Below are positions 13,082 through 16,704 of a DNA stretch of 16,704 nucleotides, piece by piece (position 1 is the first letter of the stretch; every line of letters begins with the position of its first letter). The notes below the pieces were generated by a model. It did not search any database and had not been told where the DNA came from. It saw only the letters and a list, made by a program, of their open reading frames with translations. Position numbers and translations under genes: made by a program. This stretch comes from an uncultured Verrucomicrobiota bacterium (GTDB lineage Bacteria > Verrucomicrobiota > Kiritimatiellia > RFP12 > UBA1067), in assembly GCA_946543025.1 (NCBI GenBank), contig CAMNLN010000037.1:1-16704 (forward strand), written 5' to 3'.

Positions 13082-15973
13082 ATGGGAAAGATGCGGCCTT
13101 TTATTCGCGCAATCCTCTTCGGCGCGGTCGCCCTTACGGGCGGGTCAGCTGCGGGCACGCCTTTCCGAATCGAGGCCGAGAATGGCGAGATGCTGCCCGA
13201 CGACAAGGGGGGCAAGGCCGGTCCCTATCGCAAGATCGCCGGCGCGTCCGGAGGTGGCATCCTCGCTTTCTTCTCGTACGGCAAGGGCGTCCGGTACGGC
13301 AAGGTGCCCGCCGCGAAGTGGGTGGCGGTGGCGTTCAGCACGAACAGCGGCGGAGACGGCGCGACGGTACGGTTCTTCGACGGCGAGCGGCATCTTGGCG
13401 ACATCACGTTCCCCGACACGGGCGACTACCATGTGATCAACAACGTCGAGATCGCCAAGATCGAAATTCCCGCCGGCGCGGACCTGCGCATCGTCGCGCC
13501 CGACCGTGCCGTGAACATCGACTACATCGACCTCTACGACACGGACGCCCAGCCCGTTATTCCCGACGCGAGGCCTCCCGCGCCGTCCGTCGCGGAACTG
13601 CGCGAAAAATTGTTCGCCGGCGACTACGGCACGTACGACGAAATCGTCTTTGCTACGCGGACACACCGGCGCGAGCACTGGTATGCCAACTTCGGCTACT
13701 ACTGCTACGGCACGAGCCACGCGATCCTCAATCGGCAGGGGCGTCTTGTGGCGTACAATATCCGAACGAAGTCCTTTCGCGTGCTGCTGGAGGATATCGC
13801 GGGCGCGGTACGCGACCCATGCGTCCACTACGACGGCCGCCAGATCGTGTTCTCGTACCGTCCCGGCGACGAGCAACGTTACCATCTCTACGTGATCAAC
13901 GCCGACGGCACGGGCCTCCGTCAGCTCACGTTCGGCGAGTACGACGACATCGAGCCGGCGTGGCTTCCCGACGGCGACGTCATCTTCGTCTCCGCGCGCG
14001 CGCGACGCTGGGTGAACTGCTGGCTCACGCAGGTCGCCACCATCTACCGCATGAAGCCGGACGGCTCGGGCATTCGCATGCTTTCCGCAAACATCGAGCA
14101 CGACAACACGCCCTGGCCGCTTCAGGACGGACGCATCGCCTATATGCGCTGGGAGTACGTCGACCGCCGCCAGGTGACGTTCCACCACCTCTGGACCATG
14201 AACCCTGACGGAACGCAGCACCAGATTCTCCAGGGCAACACCTATCCCGGCGGTGTGTATATCGACGCGAAGCCCATCCCCGGCACGGACGACATCGTGT
14301 TGACGGATTCCCCCGGCCACGGGAAAATGGAGCACGGCGGCTTTCTCAGCGTACTTTCCGCGAAGTCGGGGCCGGACAACCGTGCCAACATCCGCAGGAT
14401 TTCCCGGCAGGTGTGCTACGACCCGTGGGCATTCTCGCCGGAGCTGTTCATGGCGACGGACGGCGAGGAGACGTTCCTTATGAACCGGCGCGGAATGAAG
14501 GAGACGCTGTTCAAGCTTCCGCAAGAGTTTACCGCGTTTGAGGGGGCGAGCGACGGCGGCGCGCGTATCTGCGAGCCGCGTCCGCTCCTGCCACATGCGC
14601 GCGAACGGATTCTTGCCGACCGTACGGATCTCGCGTCGATGACCGGCGAGTTCTACCTTGAGAACGTGATGATCAGTCGCTCCATGTCCGGCGTGAAGCC
14701 AGGCACGGTCAAGAAACTGATGGTGATGGAGTCGCTTCCGAAGCCGATCAACTACACGGGCGGCATGGACCCTCTCACCTACGGAGGTACGTTCACGCTG
14801 ACGCGGTATCTCGGCACCGTGCCCGTGGAGGAGGACGGCAGCGCGTACTTCAAGGTGCCTGCGCTCCGGTCGCTCTTTTTCGTCGCGCTCGACGCGGAGG
14901 GGCGCGCCGTGAAGCGGATGCAGAGCTTCACGCAGGTGATGCCCGGCGAACGGCAGGGGTGCGTGGGATGCCACGAGAAAAAGACGGAGAACACCGTGCG
15001 TCGCGCCGCGACCGTCTCGAAGGCGCTTTCGCGCGGACCGTCGGAAATCGACACTTCCGGCCTCGCGTTCGACGTGCCGGATTTTCCTCGCGACATGCAG
15101 CCTGTGCTCGACCGTGCCTGCGTCAGGTGCCATAATCCGGATAAGCGTTGCGGCAACGTCGACCTCAGCGGCGACCGGGGCGTGATGTTTTCGATGGCCT
15201 ACTACAATCTTATCGCCCACAATCAGGTGCTGGACGGACGCAACGATTCCAAGAGCGACTGGCCGCCCTATGCGCGCGGGAGCGGGGGAAGTCCGCTCAT
15301 GGAGAAGATTTCCGGCACGCACCACGGTGCAACCGTGACGTCCGACGAGCGGAAGGTCGTCATTGCGTGGCTCGACGGGTCTGCGCCGTATCCCGGCACG
15401 TACGGCGCACTCGGTTGCGGCTCGATCGGCGGCTATCTGCAGAACAAGCAGGCGATGAACAACGACCGCACGCGTGCCGCGGCAGTCGCCGCAAATGCCG
15501 TCATCGTCCGCCGTTGCGACACGTGTCATGCCGGGGCGAAGCGACTTCCGCACTGCCTCTCCGACGAGAACGGCATCAGCTTCTGGACGCCGGACTGGAA
15601 CGACCCGCGCCTCAAGAAGTGGCACCGGCATCTGCTTTTCAACCTTTCGCGGCCAGAGAAGTCCCTCTTCCTGAAGGCTCCGCTTGCGAAAGAAGCGGGC
15701 GGTTTTGGCATGGGCAAGGATGGCAAGGCAGTGTTCATGTCCAAGGACGACCCCGACTACAAGGCCATACTTGCAATGATCCAGGACGGACAAGAAGTCC
15801 TGGAGAAGGTCAAGCGCTTTGACATGCCCGGATTTTGTCCGCCGAAGCCGTACCTTCGCGAAATGAAGCGGTACGGCGTTCTTCCCGCTTCGTTCGACCT
15901 TGACAAGGATACCGCTGATTCCTACGAGCTTGACCGCCGCTATTGGGCGCTCGATTGGCGAAATCTCAATTAA
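13082..15973 (+). CDS. HzsA-related protein: CBM6/35-like domain, beta-propeller and c-type cytochrome region with three CxxCH motifs
   Basis: I start it at the ATG at 13082, followed by a signal peptide (MRPFIRAILFGAVALTGGSAAG); the ribosome-binding site is weak, and an ATG at 13091 is an alternative. The 963-residue product has a CBM6/35-like beta-sandwich at ~24-155 (FRIEAENGE, GASGGG, NIDYIDLYD). A TolB/PD40-type propeller follows at ~175-560 with repeated DG-containing blades (LYVINADGTGLRQLT, DGRIAYMRWEYVDR). The C-terminal region carries covalent-heme motifs CVGCH (627-631), CVRCH (680-684) and CDTCH (812-816). The propeller plus cytochrome order is that of the hydrazine synthase alpha subunit, but no beta or gamma subunit is encoded here and the added sugar-binding domain argues for another role. 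A periplasmic electron-transfer or redox function on carbohydrates is inferred. Codon use is GC-rich like the isomerase-like gene before it. Confidence 0.85.
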   Translation: MGKMRPFIRAILFGAVALTGGSAAGTPFRIEAENGEMLPDDKGGKAGPYRKIAGASGGGILAFFSYGKGVRYGKVPAAKWVAVAFSTNSGGDGATVRFFDGERHLGDITFPDTGDYHVINNVEIAKIEIPAGADLRIVAPDRAVNIDYIDLYDTDAQPVIPDARPPAPSVAELREKLFAGDYGTYDEIVFATRTHRREHWYANFGYYCYGTSHAILNRQGRLVAYNIRTKSFRVLLEDIAGAVRDPCVHYDGRQIVFSYRPGDEQRYHLYVINADGTGLRQLTFGEYDDIEPAWLPDGDVIFVSARARRWVNCWLTQVATIYRMKPDGSGIRMLSANIEHDNTPWPLQDGRIAYMRWEYVDRRQVTFHHLWTMNPDGTQHQILQGNTYPGGVYIDAKPIPGTDDIVLTDSPGHGKMEHGGFLSVLSAKSGPDNRANIRRISRQVCYDPWAFSPELFMATDGEETFLMNRRGMKETLFKLPQEFTAFEGASDGGARICEPRPLLPHARERILADRTDLASMTGEFYLENVMISRSMSGVKPGTVKKLMVMESLPKPINYTGGMDPLTYGGTFTLTRYLGTVPVEEDGSAYFKVPALRSLFFVALDAEGRAVKRMQSFTQVMPGERQGCVGCHEKKTENTVRRAATVSKALSRGPSEIDTSGLAFDVPDFPRDMQPVLDRACVRCHNPDKRCGNVDLSGDRGVMFSMAYYNLIAHNQVLDGRNDSKSDWPPYARGSGGSPLMEKISGTHHGATVTSDERKVVIAWLDGSAPYPGTYGALGCGSIGGYLQNKQAMNNDRTRAAAVAANAVIVRRCDTCHAGAKRLPHCLSDENGISFWTPDWNDPRLKKWHRHLLFNLSRPEKSLFLKAPLAKEAGGFGMGKDGKAVFMSKDDPDYKAILAMIQDGQEVLEKVKRFDMPGFCPPKPYLREMKRYGVLPASFDLDKDTADSYELDRRYWALDWRNLN

Positions 15974-16002
15974 GGGGATAACAGTGCCGCATGATAAAAA
16001 CA

Positions 16003-16030
16003 GAAAGCCTCCGGTTGTCCGGAGGCTTTC
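16003..16030. terminator. Bidirectional intrinsic terminator between convergent genes
   Basis: A perfect 12-bp stem, GAAAGCCTCCGG paired with CCGGAGGCTTTC, closes a TTGT loop. On the minus strand the stem is followed by TGTTTTTATC, a good U-tract for ending the lipoprotein transcript. On the plus strand, 30 bases after the heme-protein stop codon, the following T-run is weaker. Confidence 0.9.
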
Positions 16031-16052
16031 CCGTTGATTTACGGTTGATGCC

Positions 16053-16277
16053 TTACTTGGCGGCGTCGGTCGCGGCCTTCTTGGTGGCGTCAGCAGCCTT
16101 GCCAATCTCCTTGGCGGCGGCGTCGGCGGCCTTGCCGGCTTCCTTGGCCGTAGCGTTGGCATCGGCCTTTACGGCCTCGGCTGCAGCGGCGACGGGGTTC
16201 TTCTCCTCTTCCTTCTGGCAACCGGTCATTACGACCGAAGCGGCGGCGACGAGCGCCACGATGAGAATCTTCTTCAT
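16053..16277 (-). CDS. Small Ala/Lys-rich lipoprotein
   Basis: The 74-residue product starts at the ATG at 16277 with AAAGG nine bases upstream. Residues 1-19 are a lipoprotein signal (MKKILIVALVAAASVVMTG) ending at a lipobox Cys20, so the mature protein would be lipid-anchored. The mature part starts QKEEEKNP and is then almost all Ala, Lys, Glu, Asp and Thr, with an 11-residue repeat (KEAGKAADAAA, KEIGKAADATK) expected to form one long amphipathic helix. This resembles LEA-like or entericidin/Lpp-like small envelope proteins; I cannot assign a function. It has its own promoter and terminator and so is monocistronic. A longer open frame upstream lacks any sign of being coding. Confidence 0.85.
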   Translation of the reverse strand: MKKILIVALVAAASVVMTGCQKEEEKNPVAAAAEAVKADANATAKEAGKAADAAAKEIGKAADATKKAATDAAK

Positions 16278-16311
16278 TGTATGGAACCTTTCAGTTTCTT
16301 GTTGCGAATCA

Positions 16312-16331
16312 GTTCGCCTTTTGGGCGGAAC
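16312..16331 (-). other. Possible 5'-UTR hairpin of the lipoprotein mRNA
   Basis: Just downstream of the predicted transcription start, GTTCCGCC and GGCGAAC on the minus strand can pair across a short A-rich loop, with one bulged C. It could protect the 5' end of a short abundant message. No downstream U-tract is present, so it is not a terminator. Confidence 0.3.
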
Positions 16332-16339
16332 ACGCCAAT

Positions 16340-16367
16340 ATTCTAGCATTATTTTTGCGATTGTCAA
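16340..16367 (-). promoter_or_regulatory. Sigma70-type promoter of the lipoprotein gene
   Basis: On the minus strand TTGACA (16367-16362) is followed after 16 bases by TAGAAT (16345-16340), with TGC before the -10 making it also an extended -10. Transcription should begin near 16333, leaving a leader of about 55 bases. This is the best core promoter in the window. Confidence 0.75.
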
Positions 16368-16424
16368 AGGCGCTCGGGGTCGGCAAGGATGGCGGGATGA
16401 ATTTTGCACTTTCGTTAGCAGTCC

Positions 16425-16458
16425 GATTTCGGTATAATCTTGCTTCAAGACCGAAATC
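16425..16458 (+). promoter_or_regulatory. -10 box overlapped by a 9-bp perfect inverted repeat
   Basis: TATAAT at 16433-16438 is a consensus -10 box for the downstream membrane-protein gene; its -35 is weak. GATTTCGGT (16425-16433) and ACCGAAATC (16450-16458) form a perfect inverted repeat with a 16-base spacer that spans the -10 and the likely transcription start. An inner CTTG/CAAG pair adds to it. This placement suits a repressor operator. Confidence 0.5.
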
Positions 16459-16474
16459 AGAAAGGATGTCAGGA

Positions 16475-16704
16475 ATGTCGGACGCAAGAAATTTGCAAGG
16501 TGTGCCAGAGGCGCTGGGATGGCGCCTCTGGGTGGCTGCAATCGGAGCATCGCTTGTCGCGCTTTTCGTCTATTCGTTGACGGTGGCAGGATACCTGTTC
16601 CCGGAAGACGCCACGGGCCTTGCGATGAAGTGGATGGGCATGGATGCGTTGAAGGAGCCGCTGCACCCGCTGTGGGGACAGATCGTCAAAATCGTGGGGG
16701 GCGG
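16475..16704 (+). CDS. N-terminus of a membrane protein, possibly a DUF2723-like GT-C glycosyltransferase (cut by window end)
   Basis: The ATG at 16475 has AAAGGA eight bases upstream. Seventy-six codons are present before the window ends. Residues 1-16 are polar, and ~17-42 form a transmembrane helix (LWVAAIGASLVALFVYSLTV). The next segment has FPED, then KEPLHPLWGQI. In DUF2723/TMEM260-type GT-C enzymes, the first helix is followed by an acidic motif and then a HPxGYPLxxLLG motif; the resemblance is suggestive but the usual DSGE is absent. The gene is divergent from the lipoprotein gene. That it is a gene is likely; the family is a guess. Confidence 0.65.
   Translation, partial: MSDARNLQGVPEALGWRLWVAAIGASLVALFVYSLTVAGYLFPEDATGLAMKWMGMDALKEPLHPLWGQIVKIVGG

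Noticed and set aside
13082..15973. A true hydrazine synthase locus (anammox)
   Set aside because: Only an alpha-like protein is present; there are no beta or gamma subunits, and the CBM fusion and sugar-gene neighbours argue against it.
13145..16162. 1005-codon open frame on the minus strand
   Set aside because: It is the antisense shadow of the HzsA-related gene: low complexity, Arg/His/Val-rich, no domain, and it runs through the terminator and into the lipoprotein gene.

Overview
The window looks like a chromosomal segment from a carbohydrate-degrading bacterium of the PVC superphylum (Kiritimatiellota, Lentisphaerota or Verrucomicrobiota; Planctomycetota is less likely). This is inferred from protein types common there: a HEAT-repeat/DUF1080 fusion, a LacI/AraC-type (XylR-like) regulator beside secreted glycosidases, an exported sugar-isomerase-like protein, a propeller/c-type-cytochrome protein of the HzsA-related kind, and probable DUF1559-type pseudopilin debris. 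No rRNA, tRNA, CRISPR array or intact insertion sequence was found. The genus cannot be named.

Layout. (1) 24-2387: a secreted HEAT + DUF1080 (3-keto-disaccharide hydrolase / GH16-like) protein of very high GC. (2) 2388-3288: about 900 bp with no intact gene. It holds an imperfect 28-bp inverted repeat enclosing a ~350-bp block and, on the minus strand, decayed coding sequence resembling the C-terminus of a pseudopilin. (3) 3289-4443 (minus): an XylR-like regulator, divergent from (4) 4565-11290: a tight three-gene operon of secreted proteins, namely a clan GH-A glycoside hydrolase, a tandem lectin-like protein and a GH78 alpha-L-rhamnosidase. The intergenic region between regulator and operon has a clear -10 box and a two-copy direct repeat (TTCGCAATCG, 23-bp period) that looks like the regulator's operator. 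(5) 11418-15973: a second, GC-rich transcription unit encoding an exported L-fucose/L-arabinose-isomerase-like protein and a carbohydrate-binding / beta-propeller / three-CxxCH protein related to the alpha subunit of hydrazine synthase. It is preceded by an extended -10 promoter with its own 21-bp-spaced direct repeat. (6) 16003-16030: a bidirectional terminator. (7) 16053-16277 (minus): a small Ala/Lys-rich lipoprotein with a good sigma70-type promoter. (8) 16475-end (plus): the start of a membrane protein, with an inverted repeat over its -10 box.

How it may work together: the regulator probably senses a sugar and controls the GH-A/lectin/rhamnosidase operon, which would bind a rhamnose-containing glycan outside the cytoplasm, cut it and release L-rhamnose. 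The flanking genes (DUF1080 protein, isomerase-like protein, heme protein) also point to processing of sugars outside the cytoplasm, possibly with oxidation or isomerisation linked to c-type hemes; that link is inference. The contrast in base composition between flanks and centre, together with the decayed sequence at 2388-3288, suggests the rhamnoside cluster may have been inserted between older neighbours.
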